This document shows, in pieces, positions 1 through 7,856 of a stretch of DNA of 64,000 nt. Both the position numbers and the translations under genes were made by a program. The number at the start of each line of letters is the position of its first letter. Positions within the stretch are counted from its first letter, which is position 1. This DNA is from Bacillus benzoevorans. GTDB lineage: Bacteria > Bacillota > Bacilli > Bacillales > Cytobacillaceae. The DNA lies in contig NZ_JACHGK010000010.1 of assembly GCF_014207535.1 (NCBI RefSeq), forward strand, positions 111,138 through 175,137, in the 5' to 3' direction. The notes beneath the pieces are model-generated. The model searched no databases. It was not told the origin of the DNA and was given only the letters and a program-made list of their open reading frames with translations.

Positions 1-846
1 TTGGATATCGGCGGGAAAACGTTAAAGTTTAAAGAAACTCCTTATCTGCATACACAGGAAACGATGATTACGTACTGTGTCGAGGATAAGATTCTCTTCC
101 CATGTGATATCTTTAGCACCCATGTCGCTAATCATGAGGTTTTCGCTGATCAGGCCGGCTTTGATATAACCGATGATTTTATCGGCTATTATCAGGCGAT
201 TATCCATCCGCACCGCCGATATGTGAAAACGCTGATTGATGCGTTGGAAGACTTAGATGTACAAATGATTGCTCCGTCCCACGGATTTATTTTGCGGGAG
301 GATATTGAGAAGTATGTCGATATATATGAATCCATGAGTGTTGATTGTCCTGCTGGCAAGAAAGCCGTGATTGTCTATACCACATGGAGGAACAGCACGA
401 AAAAGATTGCGGAAAATCTAAAGAAAGTGCTGGAAGAAAGCAATATTGAAGTCTCCCTTTTCAATGCGGATAAGTCCGATAAGGCTGAGATTATTGAAAG
501 TATTAAGCATGCGGATGCAGTATTTGTTGGAAGTTCAACAAAATATGCCGATATGATTGGGCGTCTTGAAGATGTACTGCGGGAAATGACAAAGATGAAT
601 TTGGAAGGAAAAATCGGTGCTGCCTTCGGTTCATACGGCTGGAGCGGTGAAGCCATTGAAGTCATTCAGGACTATTTAACACAAACGAATATGGATGTTC
701 AAAGCACCTCACAAGTGATCAAAACAACAGGCATGACGGATGTGGAATTTCCGGTAAGAGTAAGATTTGCTCCTAAGGGGGAACAATTGAGAAAAGTAGA
801 ACACTCTGCAGCCTATGTAGCTGATTTGCTGTTGAGTGCCGTTTAA
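1..846 (+). CDS. Flavodiiron protein (FprA family), 3' part
   Basis: This is the C-terminal part (about 281 residues) of an A-type flavoprotein; the family is about 400 residues, so roughly the first third lies before the window. The first part is the end of a metallo-beta-lactamase-like di-iron domain, with a diagnostic PSHG step near residue 93. From about residue 121 (KKAVIVYTTWRNST) a flavodoxin-like FMN domain follows, including the VGSSTKY and GSYGWSG loops. Such cytosolic enzymes reduce O2 or nitric oxide to water or N2O with electrons from a rubredoxin-type partner. A strong terminator follows, and the next gene is a Crp/Fnr regulator, which fits an oxygen/NO stress role. The exact substrate cannot be read from the sequence. 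Confidence 0.9.
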   Translation: MDIGGKTLKFKETPYLHTQETMITYCVEDKILFPCDIFSTHVANHEVFADQAGFDITDDFIGYYQAIIHPHRRYVKTLIDALEDLDVQMIAPSHGFILREDIEKYVDIYESMSVDCPAGKKAVIVYTTWRNSTKKIAENLKKVLEESNIEVSLFNADKSDKAEIIESIKHADAVFVGSSTKYADMIGRLEDVLREMTKMNLEGKIGAAFGSYGWSGEAIEVIQDYLTQTNMDVQSTSQVIKTTGMTDVEFPVRVRFAPKGEQLRKVEHSAAYVADLLLSAV

Positions 847-869
847 GAGGAAGAAATAATTGGCAGCTG

Positions 870-908
870 AAAAAAGTCCTTCATCCGGGTTATGAAGGAC
901 TTTTTTTA
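870..908 (+). terminator. Rho-independent terminator of the flavodiiron gene
   Basis: An inverted repeat (AGTCCTTCAT paired with ATGAAGGACT) with a 7-base loop is followed directly by a run of T. It separates the flavodiiron gene from the regulator promoter. Confidence 0.9.
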
Positions 909-934
909 TTGTGTATTTATTTACATAAAAATAG

Positions 935-984
935 TGTGATTTAAAGCACATTTTCGTTATTTTAGTCATGATATAGTTTGTTAT
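935..984 (+). promoter_or_regulatory. Fnr-type box and class II promoter of the Crp/Fnr gene
   Basis: TGTGATTTAAAGCACA at 935-950 matches the Bacillus Fnr/CRP box TGTGA-N6-TCACA in 9 of 10 arm positions. A good -10 (TATAGT, 972-977) lies 21 bases downstream and there is no clear -35. Taking +1 near 984, the box centre falls at -41.5, the classical activator position. This implies autoactivation by the regulator encoded next. The same box and 21-base spacing recur before the hemerythrin gene at 56953. Confidence 0.75.
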
Positions 985-988
985 ATGA

Positions 989-1003
989 TGATAATCATTA
1001 TCA
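989..1003. promoter_or_regulatory. Perfect Fur box (7-1-7)
   Basis: TGATAATCATTATCA matches the 15-base Bacillus Fur consensus TGATAATNATTATCA at every defined position. It lies just downstream of the inferred start of transcription, a position suited to repression. It would link expression of the Crp/Fnr regulator to iron. Confidence 0.85.
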
Positions 1004-1028
1004 AATAAAATGTTATTAGGTGATGAAA

Positions 1029-1742
1029 ATGAACGAACATATTTGTAATCATAATAAAGTTCAGGGACCCTGCCCGAAAAAGGTTCCAATCTTCGGCGGG
1101 CTATCCAATGAGGAGATTCAAAAAGTAGCAAATATGACGAAACATATGAAATTTAAAAAAGGCGAGATTCTTCTGCATGAAGGCGATAAATCAGATACCT
1201 TGTTTATCGTCAATAAAGGCCGGGTCAAGATATCGAAATATACCGTCAACGGCAAGGAACAAATTCTATATATCCTATCCAGCGGCGAATTCTTTGGCGA
1301 ATTACATCTGTTTAATAATGATGAAGCAACCAATTTCAGTGTCTGCGCCTTAGAGGAAACTCAGGTATGCATGTTAACAAAATCGGATATTGATCGTATT
1401 ATGGAAGCCAATCCGGGGATCTCACTGAAACTATTAAAGGCGGTAACGAAACGATTAGCCCATACAGAAAATTTAGCGCAAAACTTAGCCACGAAGGATC
1501 CAGAAGTGAGAATTGCTAGTATGATACTGGAATTCAGCCAGAAGTTTGGCAGAAAGAAGAAGGAAGGCGTTTTGATTGAACTGCCGGTCACAAGGGAAGA
1601 AGCCGCCAGTTATGTCGGCGTGACAAGAGAAACGATCAGCCGGAAGTTCAGCAAGTTTGAAGATTTAGGGTTTATTTCTTTATCGGGAAATAAACACCTT
1701 TTTGTGAGGGATCAATCGGCTTTGGAAGAATATATTCAGTAG
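1029..1742 (+). CDS. Crp/Fnr family transcriptional regulator (Fnr-like)
   Basis: A regulator of about 237 residues. An N-terminal cysteine-containing segment (C6, C15) leads into a cyclic-nucleotide-binding-like beta-roll (KGEILLHEGD, SSGEFFGELHLF), then a dimer helix and a C-terminal winged helix. Further cysteines lie at about 106 and 114. C6, C15 and one of the central pair could hold an oxygen-labile Fe-S cluster as in FNR, but this is inference. The recognition helix reads TRETISRKF; its R-E-x3-R pattern is the CRP solution for reading TGTGA, matching the boxes at 935 and 57013. The ATG at 1029 is preferred because AGGTG at 1018-1022 sits six bases upstream; GTG 1020 and ATG 1023 are in frame but too close to that site. 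The promoter carries both an Fnr-type and a Fur box. Confidence 0.9.
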   Translation: MNEHICNHNKVQGPCPKKVPIFGGLSNEEIQKVANMTKHMKFKKGEILLHEGDKSDTLFIVNKGRVKISKYTVNGKEQILYILSSGEFFGELHLFNNDEATNFSVCALEETQVCMLTKSDIDRIMEANPGISLKLLKAVTKRLAHTENLAQNLATKDPEVRIASMILEFSQKFGRKKKEGVLIELPVTREEAASYVGVTRETISRKFSKFEDLGFISLSGNKHLFVRDQSALEEYIQ

Positions 1743-1773
1743 ATACTAAATGCGCCAAAGAATTAATAGGAGG

Positions 1774-1806
1774 AAACCCCTTATAAGATCTAATAAGGGG
1801 TTTATA
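1774..1806 (+). terminator. Terminator of the Crp/Fnr gene
   Basis: AACCCCTTA pairs with TAAGGGGTT across a short loop and is followed by TTTATATTTT. It closes the monocistronic regulator unit. Confidence 0.85.
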
Positions 1807-1835
1807 TTTTATCTATTTTTATCAACAGCTGCTAG

Positions 1836-2051
1836 GGTGTGAAAGATGAGGAGTTAAACTGGGAATTTTATCTTCCGTGCTATCAAAAATGGGTGGAATA
1901 TAATGAAGGAATTGAAAAATATGGACTGGAACCTTGTTATGAAATCCATAAAGATGCACTCGATCATAGAGGTTACGTTAATATTTAAATCCCAAAAGGT
2001 GAGGATATTCTATATAAAAAGGTTCCAATAGATTCCAGAAAAATTAATTAA
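1836..2051 (+). pseudogene. Remnant of an AraC effector-binding (GyrI-like) domain
   Basis: Reading one frame gives about 71 codons resembling the C-terminal end of AraC effector-binding/GyrI-like domains: DEELNWEFYLPC near the start, EKYGLEPCYEIH in the middle, and a final DILYKKVPIDSRKIN. There is an in-frame TAA at 1986-1988, no credible start and no ribosome binding site. The 5' part of the gene is absent. It is a dead 3' fragment in the 340-base gap between the Crp/Fnr gene and the ABC operon. The family match is by eye. Confidence 0.6.
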
Positions 2052-2082
2052 GAGTGGTGACACCTTTTGGGACTGTCTTAAA

Positions 2083-2871
2083 TTAAGTCTTAATACTTTC
2101 TGAATGAAGCATCTTGATTAATTCTTTTTTTAATTTATTAAACCTTGGGTTATCTAGCAGTTCAGATTTTTTTCTTGGTCGTGGTATATCGACATTAATA
2201 ATTTCTTGAATCCTTGCTTTTGGTCCATGGCTCATTACAACAATACGGTCTGATAGTAGGATGGCCTCCTCTACATCATGGGTAACCATAATAACTGTTC
2301 GTTTATCTTGTTCCCATATCCGTTCTAATTCATCTTGCAGCTCTTCGCGTGTGATAGCATCTAATGCACCAAAAGGTTCATCCAGCAGTAAGACTTTTGG
2401 ATTGATCACAAATGCCCTGGCAATTCCGACTCTTTGCTTCATACCTCCCGAGATTTCTTTAGGTTTTTTATCTTTAGCAGACGATAGTTTTACTAGATCT
2501 AAATACTTATTGGCTAGTATCTCTTTTTCTTCCTTACTTTTATTCTCCATTACACTATTTAAGGCAAACATAATATTTTCAAAGACTGTCATCCAAGGGA
2601 AAAGTGCATGATTTTGAAACACCATTCCACGGTCCACTCCAGGACCTTCAATTAATTTATCCTTTAATTTAATGGTTCCCTTCTGATAGGTCTCCAATCC
2701 TGCAATCATATTTAGCAGGGTACTTTTTCCACAACCACTAGGTCCAATTAAAGATATAAATTCACCTTCGTTAATTTGAAGAGATATCATATCTAGAACT
2801 TCTGAAACTTTTCCTCTGGTTTTATACGACTTAGCCACATTACTAATTTGAAGAAAATATTTATCCATCAT
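2083..2871 (-). CDS. ABC transporter ATPase, nitrate/sulfonate/cyanate type
   Basis: A 262-residue ATPase of the NrtD/SsuB/TauB/CynD family. Walker A (GPSGCGKST) is at about 43-51, the signature reads ISGGMKQR, Walker B is LLLDEPFGALD, and the H-loop is VTHD. It would power import with the permease encoded directly upstream. The start codon overlaps the end of the permease gene by 11 bases, indicating translational coupling. It is the last gene of the tatA-SBP-permease-ATPase operon. The family imports small oxyanions or sulfonates, and sequence alone does not fix the substrate. Cyanate is the favoured guess because the operon shares a promoter motif with the cyanase gene. Confidence 0.9.
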   Translation of the reverse strand: MMDKYFLQISNVAKSYKTRGKVSEVLDMISLQINEGEFISLIGPSGCGKSTLLNMIAGLETYQKGTIKLKDKLIEGPGVDRGMVFQNHALFPWMTVFENIMFALNSVMENKSKEEKEILANKYLDLVKLSSAKDKKPKEISGGMKQRVGIARAFVINPKVLLLDEPFGALDAITREELQDELERIWEQDKRTVIMVTHDVEEAILLSDRIVVMSHGPKARIQEIINVDIPRPRKKSELLDNPRFNKLKKELIKMLHSESIKT

Positions 2872-3715
2872 AACTAAACCTCTTTTCTAATATTCCTAGT
2901 AATCGATCTAATCCAATTCCAACTAACCCAATGACTAATATACAGACAATAATGTTAGAAATATTTAAGTTGTTCCATTCATTCCATACAAAGTAACCAA
3001 TTCCTCTTCCTCCAATAAGCATTTCAGCAGCAATGATAACGAGCCATGCCACACCCATACTCACTCGTAAACCTGTGATTATATTAGGTAATGAAGCAGG
3101 AAGTAAAATATAACGAATAACCATCCATCGATTAGTTTCTAAAGTGCGTGCCACGTTTAAGTAGATTGGAGAAATATTTCGGACTCCAAAAATAGTATTT
3201 AGAAGTATTGGCCAAAGACTGGAGATAAGAATGACAAAAATCGCTGTACTCTCTGAATCTTGCAGAGTTGCCAAACCTATTGGAAGCCATGCCAAAGGTG
3301 AGACTGGACGTAAAATTTGTACAATAGGATCTATGGCTTTTGATACCACCTCAGATGTTCCAATTAAAAAACCTAATGGAACAGCTATTAAAGACGCTAA
3401 TAAAAATCCCGTTAATTCACGTTGCAGGCTTGATAGAAGATGTAAACCAATTCCTACATCATTTACGCCATAGTTATAAAATGGATCCTTTAATGTTTCG
3501 TAACCACTAACGATCACTTGAGTGGGAGCCGGAACAAGAGATGAAACGAATCCCATTCGTACAACTGTTTCCCATATTACACTTGTTGCGAAAATCATAC
3601 CTATAAAAACAAGGAAGGCTTTCATGTTTACAGATAATGTCCTTTTATCCCTTAATTTTTTTTTCGAAAAAGAAATGTTTGAAATAACACTTGAATGATC
3701 TATTTTCGCTTTCAT
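2861..3715 (-). CDS. ABC transporter permease, NrtB/SsuC/CynB type
   Basis: A permease of about 284 residues with six predicted membrane segments and the binding-protein-dependent transport inner-membrane signature around EMLIGGRGIGYFVWNEW near the C-terminus. It would form the membrane channel for the adjacent ATPase and Tat-exported binding protein. The ATG at 3715 is preferred over the in-frame ATG at 3742: AGGAGG lies seven bases upstream of the former, and it avoids a long overlap with the preceding gene, whose TAG is at 3727-3729. The family is shared by nitrate, sulfonate, taurine and cyanate importers. Confidence 0.88.
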   Translation of the reverse strand: MKAKIDHSSVISNISFSKKKLRDKRTLSVNMKAFLVFIGMIFATSVIWETVVRMGFVSSLVPAPTQVIVSGYETLKDPFYNYGVNDVGIGLHLLSSLQRELTGFLLASLIAVPLGFLIGTSEVVSKAIDPIVQILRPVSPLAWLPIGLATLQDSESTAIFVILISSLWPILLNTIFGVRNISPIYLNVARTLETNRWMVIRYILLPASLPNIITGLRVSMGVAWLVIIAAEMLIGGRGIGYFVWNEWNNLNISNIIVCILVIGLVGIGLDRLLGILEKRFSYDG

Positions 3716-3726
3716 TTTTATACCTC

Positions 3727-5061
3727 CTAATTCGTCATCCATAAATTATCGATGTCAAAAGCCTTACCCATAATAGTTTCAACTTTATAATCATTTTCAG
3801 GAATTGAATGTCCTAATTCCTTTTGGATCTGCCTTAAATCATTGGTTAGGAATACTTCATCTACGATTTTCTTTATTTCCTCTGTATCTAGCGGTTCTTT
3901 TACATAATCCCATCTGCTAAATTGAGTTAACATCCATGCGCCAAAGCTTTTATAAGGGAATGGATCAAAATCAATTCTTTTGGGATCGTTTATTATATTT
4001 CCAGTTCCATCTGGACCTTTTCCAGTCAGAACTTGTTTGACAGCCTCTTCCGGCTGATTTAAATATTGCTTTGTGGAGATTGCTTTAGCAATTTTTTCTC
4101 GATTAGTGTTATCACTGCTATAGTATGTTGCATCTGTGATTGATTTTAGTAAAGCGTTGTAGGTCTTAGGGTTTTTATCAATAAAATCTTGTTTAACACC
4201 GAAAGCACAGCAAGGATGGTTGGTCCACAAATCTTTTGTTAGTTTAAAGATAAAACCAAACTCTTGGAAAACAGCTCTTTGATTAAATGGTTCTGGTCCC
4301 AAAAAACCATCAATGTTCCCTGAGGCCAGGTTGGCTACCATATCTGCCGGCCGAGTTACTCTTATGTTTACATCGATATCAGGATTTAGTCCTCCTTCTG
4401 CTAAATAATAGCGAAGCAGAAGATTATGCATGGAATATTCAAAAGGTATACCTAGAGTCATACCCTTTAAATCTTTAATATCTTTAACCTTGCCTTTATG
4501 CTTATTTGCCAGCGTAATAGCCTGGCCATTAATATTTTCTATCGCTGCTAATCTAGTAGGGACTGCACTCGAGCCTATTCCCATCGATAAGGCAAGAGTC
4601 ATTGGTGAAAGTAGATGGGCTGCGTCAATCTCTCCTGCAATAAATGCATCTCTTATATCTGCCCAGCCTGCATATTTTTTAACTGTTACATTTAATCCAT
4701 ATTTTTTATAAAATCCCATAGGATCAGCCATAATGATGGGGGTTGCACAGGTTATTGGGATAAATCCTATTGTTAGTTCGGGTTTCTCTAGATCCGTGTT
4801 AATTACATTTTTATTTAATTCATCATTACCGCAAGCAGCTAAAAGGGAGAGGGCACCTCCGCTCATGAGCATTAGCATTCCTAATGTTGCAGTAGAGGAC
4901 TTTAGAAAATTCCTCCTGGACATCATGTTTAAACCTAAATCCTTTATGTCAGAATGATAATCATCAAGTTGTGAAGGTTTTACAATAGGAGTTTCTAAAT
5001 ATTGATGTGATTCATGAGTGCAGCCGTCATAGCAAATATGTGAGTTAGATTCATTTTTCAT
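3727..5061 (-). CDS. Tat-signal substrate-binding lipoprotein, NrtA/CynA-like
   Basis: A solute-binding protein of about 444 residues. It has a twin-arginine motif (MSRRNFLK, near residues 47-54), a hydrophobic stretch and a lipobox LLAAC (Cys near 77), so it should be exported folded and lipid-anchored. The body is NrtA-like: GFIPITCATPIIMADPMGF early, then NHPCCAFGVKQDF. Unusually, about 46 residues precede the twin arginines, including a Cys/His-rich patch (HICYDGCTHESH) that could bind metal. The ATG at 5061 has AAAGGAG upstream, though 12 bases away; an in-frame ATG at 5085 overlaps tatA but has no clear site. The gene directly follows tatA. Substrate is inferred (cyanate, nitrate or similar). 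Confidence 0.88.
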   Translation of the reverse strand: MKNESNSHICYDGCTHESHQYLETPIVKPSQLDDYHSDIKDLGLNMMSRRNFLKSSTATLGMLMLMSGGALSLLAACGNDELNKNVINTDLEKPELTIGFIPITCATPIIMADPMGFYKKYGLNVTVKKYAGWADIRDAFIAGEIDAAHLLSPMTLALSMGIGSSAVPTRLAAIENINGQAITLANKHKGKVKDIKDLKGMTLGIPFEYSMHNLLLRYYLAEGGLNPDIDVNIRVTRPADMVANLASGNIDGFLGPEPFNQRAVFQEFGFIFKLTKDLWTNHPCCAFGVKQDFIDKNPKTYNALLKSITDATYYSSDNTNREKIAKAISTKQYLNQPEEAVKQVLTGKGPDGTGNIINDPKRIDFDPFPYKSFGAWMLTQFSRWDYVKEPLDTEEIKKIVDEVFLTNDLRQIQKELGHSIPENDYKVETIMGKAFDIDNLWMTN

Positions 5062-5065
5062 ATCT

Positions 5066-5251
5066 TTATTTTTCTCCTTTATCATTTTTCATATCATCTT
5101 CTTCTGTAAAGACAGGACGTGTGGATTCCTTAAACTCTCGTAATGTGTTCCCTGCTGCTCGCCCTAATTCCGGCAATTTACTGGGACCAAAAATAATTAA
5201 GGCTAAAGTAATGATGAGAATTAATCCGGGTATTCCAATATTGGATAGCAT
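5066..5251 (-). CDS. tatA: Twin-arginine translocase subunit TatA
   Basis: A 61-residue TatA/TatE protein: a short N-terminus, one membrane helix, the hinge FGPSKLPELGRAAG, then an amphipathic helix and a charged tail. It forms the protein-conducting part of the Tat system with a TatC, which is not in this window. The ATG at 5251 is supported by AAGGGGG nine bases upstream and by the normal TatA N-terminus; an in-frame upstream extension is ignored. It is the first gene of an operon whose next gene encodes a Tat-signal lipoprotein, so it is probably a dedicated component co-expressed with its client. Confidence 0.93.
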   Translation of the reverse strand: MLSNIGIPGLILIITLALIIFGPSKLPELGRAAGNTLREFKESTRPVFTEEDDMKNDKGEK

Positions 5252-5387
5252 TCTGTATTTCCCCCTTCCCTTTCTTATTGCGTTTCTTTGTGATAAGGAC
5301 ATTATGATGATGCGAATATGTTGCATAGATGTCCTATAGCTTATTACCCAACAATAAACAAATGGAGTTAACTAAAAGTTAATATCC

Positions 5388-5439
5388 GTATTATATAACC
5401 ATTAAAAATAGTTTTGGCAGTTATTGTTAGGTGTTCTAA
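5388..5439 (-). promoter_or_regulatory. Shared promoter/operator motif, copy C (tatA operon)
   Basis: Read on the minus strand it contains, in order, TTAG, CTAACAA, CTGCCAAAA, TTTTT and GGTTATATAAT. The -10 TATAAT covers 5395 to 5390, and TTAG begins exactly 44 bases before it. Copies at 6418 and 10685 have the same blocks at the same spacing. There is no recognisable -35 hexamer, suggesting an activator-dependent promoter. It drives the tatA-ABC operon. Confidence 0.85.
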
Positions 5440-5570
5440 CATATTTTTTAACCTTTTATAAAGTTCGTATTACCATAAAAATTCTTAATTAGATGTCGAG
5501 AAAGAGAGAAATGAAGTTTAAGGGAGAGAATAGGTTGAGGTTGAACATCATAATAAAAGCTTTATAGCGA

Positions 5571-5603
5571 AAAAAAAGCCTTGATTCCATGGAGGAGTCA
5601 AGG
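5571..5603 (-). terminator. Terminator of the CGNR regulator gene
   Basis: On the minus strand, CCTTGACTCC pairs with GGAATCAAGG (one mismatch) and is followed by CTTTTTTTT. It isolates the CGNR gene from the ABC operon downstream. The rest of 5440-5570 is AT-rich with no recognisable gene. Confidence 0.85.
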
Positions 5604-5614
5604 GGGTCATAAGC

Positions 5615-6199
5615 TTATAAAGGATGCCGGTTACGATAATAAAATCGAGACGCTTTTATTTTATTTCCACAAATCGTCATACTGCACCATCTGCGTGTTT
5701 TATTTTTAGATTTATCTAGGAAAAGCAAAACACAATCATCATTTTCACAAGGTTTTAAACGATCCAGGATCTTTTTTTGTGAAATGACTTCAAAGAAAGA
5801 TTGAACAATGTGATGAAGTAAGGGAGAATTCAATTGTTTTGATTCATACGATAAAGATGGAAAGTTTGTCGGTTCAGGACGAATCTGCGGATAGATACCA
5901 AATTGCCGTATGAAATCATTAACAGCCTGTAAATGATTTGGATCGATCTCTCTTTTATACGCAAAATCTTGAAAGCATTGGTGAATTAAATTTCTTAGTG
6001 TAATAAAATGGTCGAAATTGGCTTCAATGGATTCCAAAGGAACATCAATTTTTAGTTTTTGTGTCCAATCATAGAGCAGATATGAAGAGCCTAGTAAATC
6101 TGTTTTGGACCCATCAACCATTTTAATCGTATTTGAAAAATCTACAGCTGTATTCCCACCTACGAAAACAAAACTTCGATGACTACTAATAGGAACCAC
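5615..6199 (-). CDS. ABATE/CGNR zinc-finger regulator
   Basis: About 194 residues in the two-part layout of CGNR proteins: an N-terminal ABATE domain (FVGGNTAVDFSNT near residue 12) and a C-terminal zinc finger with C151-x4-C156 and WCSMTICGNK (C172, C177). CGNR proteins are regarded as stress or metabolite-responsive transcription factors. This gene sits between two of the three promoters sharing the island motif, making it the best local candidate for their regulator (inference). The GTG at 6199 overlaps an excellent AGGAGGTG ribosome site, so true initiation may be at the ATT codon at 6190, eight bases past AGGAGG. It is transcribed divergently from the acyl-CoA-dehydrogenase-like gene and has its own terminator. 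Confidence 0.82.
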   Translation of the reverse strand: MVPISSHRSFVFVGGNTAVDFSNTIKMVDGSKTDLLGSSYLLYDWTQKLKIDVPLESIEANFDHFITLRNLIHQCFQDFAYKREIDPNHLQAVNDFIRQFGIYPQIRPEPTNFPSLSYESKQLNSPLLHHIVQSFFEVISQKKILDRLKPCENDDCVLLFLDKSKNKTRRWCSMTICGNKIKASRFYYRNRHPL

Positions 6200-6417
6200 C
6201 TCCTAACCAATAAAATCGGTTTTACCTATTATAGACCTAATGTCAATAAAACACCAAAATTTTTATATTCCTTAATTGGATACAACATTGATTTGATCCA
6301 TTTACTAGATCCATTTCCTGCCTGATTATAAATAAAGTTTCCTCTTTAGATCTTCTGATAGCACCATGTTCTATCTTTGAATCCAGTGATATATAAAAGA
6401 TGTATTTTAAAAGAATG

Positions 6418-6467
6418 TTAGGAGATCTGACAATTACTGCCAAAAATATTTTTGGTGGTTATATAAT
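6418..6467 (+). promoter_or_regulatory. Shared promoter/operator motif, copy A
   Basis: The blocks TTAG, CTGACAA, CTGCCAAAA, TTTT and GGTTATATAAT appear in the same order and spacing as at 5388-5439 and 10685-10734. TTAG starts 44 bases before TATAAT (6462-6467). A perfect 16-base palindrome, CCAAAAATATTTTTGG, occupies 6440-6455, covering the -35 region. An AT-rich leader of about 145 bases follows before the gene at 6620. The remainder of 6200-6417 shows no convincing gene. Confidence 0.87.
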
Positions 6468-6619
6468 GTGATTATTAAGGAATCAGAGCAAAAAAGGGTA
6501 CAGAGCAGAAATCAATAGCACCAAATGATAGCCAAAGAGGTGATTATTAACCAAAAGGGACTGAATACTTATTAAAATTAAAATTTTAATAAAAAATCTA
6601 AAATAGGTGGTGTCCAAAA

Positions 6620-7708
6620 ATGTTGTTAGCCAATAACAATGTATTAAACAAGTATGAGAGTATTTTAAAAGAGGAATTATCCCCAATGACCAGGGCCATA
6701 GACGAGGAAGGTGTTTATCCGGAAACGGTATTAAGAGCTTTGGGAAAAGCGGGAGCTTATCAAATTTCGGAACTAACATATAAAGAGGAAATGTTGAAAA
6801 GACTGCAATTGATCAACATAGCTGCAAGATCTTGCGTTTCTACTTCATTTCTTATTTGGTGCCATACTACGGCTATTTCTTTTATATCCAATTCTGGAAA
6901 TGCATACTTAAAGGAAACATTACTTCCTCTTTTGGAAAGTGGTGAAGTATTAGCAGGTACAGGATTATCAAATCCGATGAAGTATTATGCGGGAATGGAG
7001 ACATTACGCTTAACAGCAGAACGACATGAAAATGGGTATACAATCAATGGTATTCTCCCGTATGTTTCAAATTTAGGGAAAGGACACTGGTTCGGAATTA
7101 TTGCCCAAGTAGATGAGGAACAACGAATTTTCGCAATGGTTAACTGCGATTCTCTGGGTTTAACCCTAACAGAACATAAAGACTTTGCCGGATTAAATGG
7201 GACTCGATCCTTTACTTGTCGTTTCGATGATGTATTTCTTGAGGATAATGTCATGATTTCTACATCCGCAGATGATTTTGTTAAAACTATACGTTCAAGT
7301 TTTATGTTAACTCAAACTGGAATGGGGATAGGGCTCATTAAAGCATCAGTTGATACGATGCAAAAGTGTATCAAAAAACAGAATGAATCAAATAAATTTA
7401 TTGGCGTTTCAACAGAACATATATTAGACGAATTAGAAGCTGTTCAACATAAAATACATGATTTATTTGAATCCACTATAGAGGTTCCCTTTAATGATGC
7501 TGTACAAATTCGTTTACAGGGAGCTGAATTGGCACTAAAGACAGCTGAAATAGCCATGTTGTATCAAGGGGCTGCAGGTTATTTGAAAAAATCAGATAGT
7601 ATGAGAAGACTACGGGAAGCGTTATTTATCGCTGTAGTAACCCCTGCTATTAAACATTTAAAGAGAATGCTTCATGAACAATCAAATCCCCTTCTAGGTG
7701 TAAATTGA
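6620..7708 (+). CDS. Acyl-CoA dehydrogenase-family flavoprotein
   Basis: A 362-residue protein of the acyl-CoA dehydrogenase fold: an alpha-helical N-terminal domain, a mid beta domain (LAGTGLSNPMKY near residue 115, then NGILPYVSNLGKGHW) and a C-terminal four-helix domain. Many members outside fatty-acid oxidation are flavin-dependent monooxygenases acting on sulfur or nitrogen compounds (SfnB/DszC-like, nitroalkane oxidase). I cannot identify a clear catalytic Glu, so the reaction is unknown. The ribosome site AGGTGGTG lies seven bases before the ATG. Its promoter has the island motif, so it should be induced together with cyanase and the ABC importer; a role in releasing cyanate or nitrogen/sulfur from a precursor is plausible but unproven. 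Confidence 0.8.
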   Translation: MLLANNNVLNKYESILKEELSPMTRAIDEEGVYPETVLRALGKAGAYQISELTYKEEMLKRLQLINIAARSCVSTSFLIWCHTTAISFISNSGNAYLKETLLPLLESGEVLAGTGLSNPMKYYAGMETLRLTAERHENGYTINGILPYVSNLGKGHWFGIIAQVDEEQRIFAMVNCDSLGLTLTEHKDFAGLNGTRSFTCRFDDVFLEDNVMISTSADDFVKTIRSSFMLTQTGMGIGLIKASVDTMQKCIKKQNESNKFIGVSTEHILDELEAVQHKIHDLFESTIEVPFNDAVQIRLQGAELALKTAEIAMLYQGAAGYLKKSDSMRRLREALFIAVVTPAIKHLKRMLHEQSNPLLGVN

Positions 7709-7752
7709 ATACTATTTGTTTTTAATATGATCATTCATGGCCAGTTGTATCT

Positions 7753-7792
7753 TTCGAGAACTATTCTTTGTCGCAGAGAATGCTTCTCGGAA
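7753..7792. repeat. Inverted repeat before the FNT channel gene
   Basis: TTCGAGAA and TTCTCGGAA, with inner ATTC/GAAT arms, can form an imperfect hairpin in the 148-base gap between the flavoprotein gene and the channel gene. There is no T-run, so it may be an RNA processing or attenuation structure rather than a terminator. Confidence 0.4.
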
Positions 7793-7856
7793 GGTATCCA
7801 TGAATGGAACCAATAATATAAAGGTTTTGAACATAAAAAGAAGGGGGGATGAATGA

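Noticed and set aside
709..1131. A 140-codon open frame opposite the flavodiiron end and regulator start.
   Set aside because: It runs through a terminator, two operators and part of a real gene on the other strand.
6243..6443. A 66-codon open frame on the minus strand in the regulatory gap.
   Set aside because: It overlaps the shared promoter motif, has no ribosome site and resembles no family.
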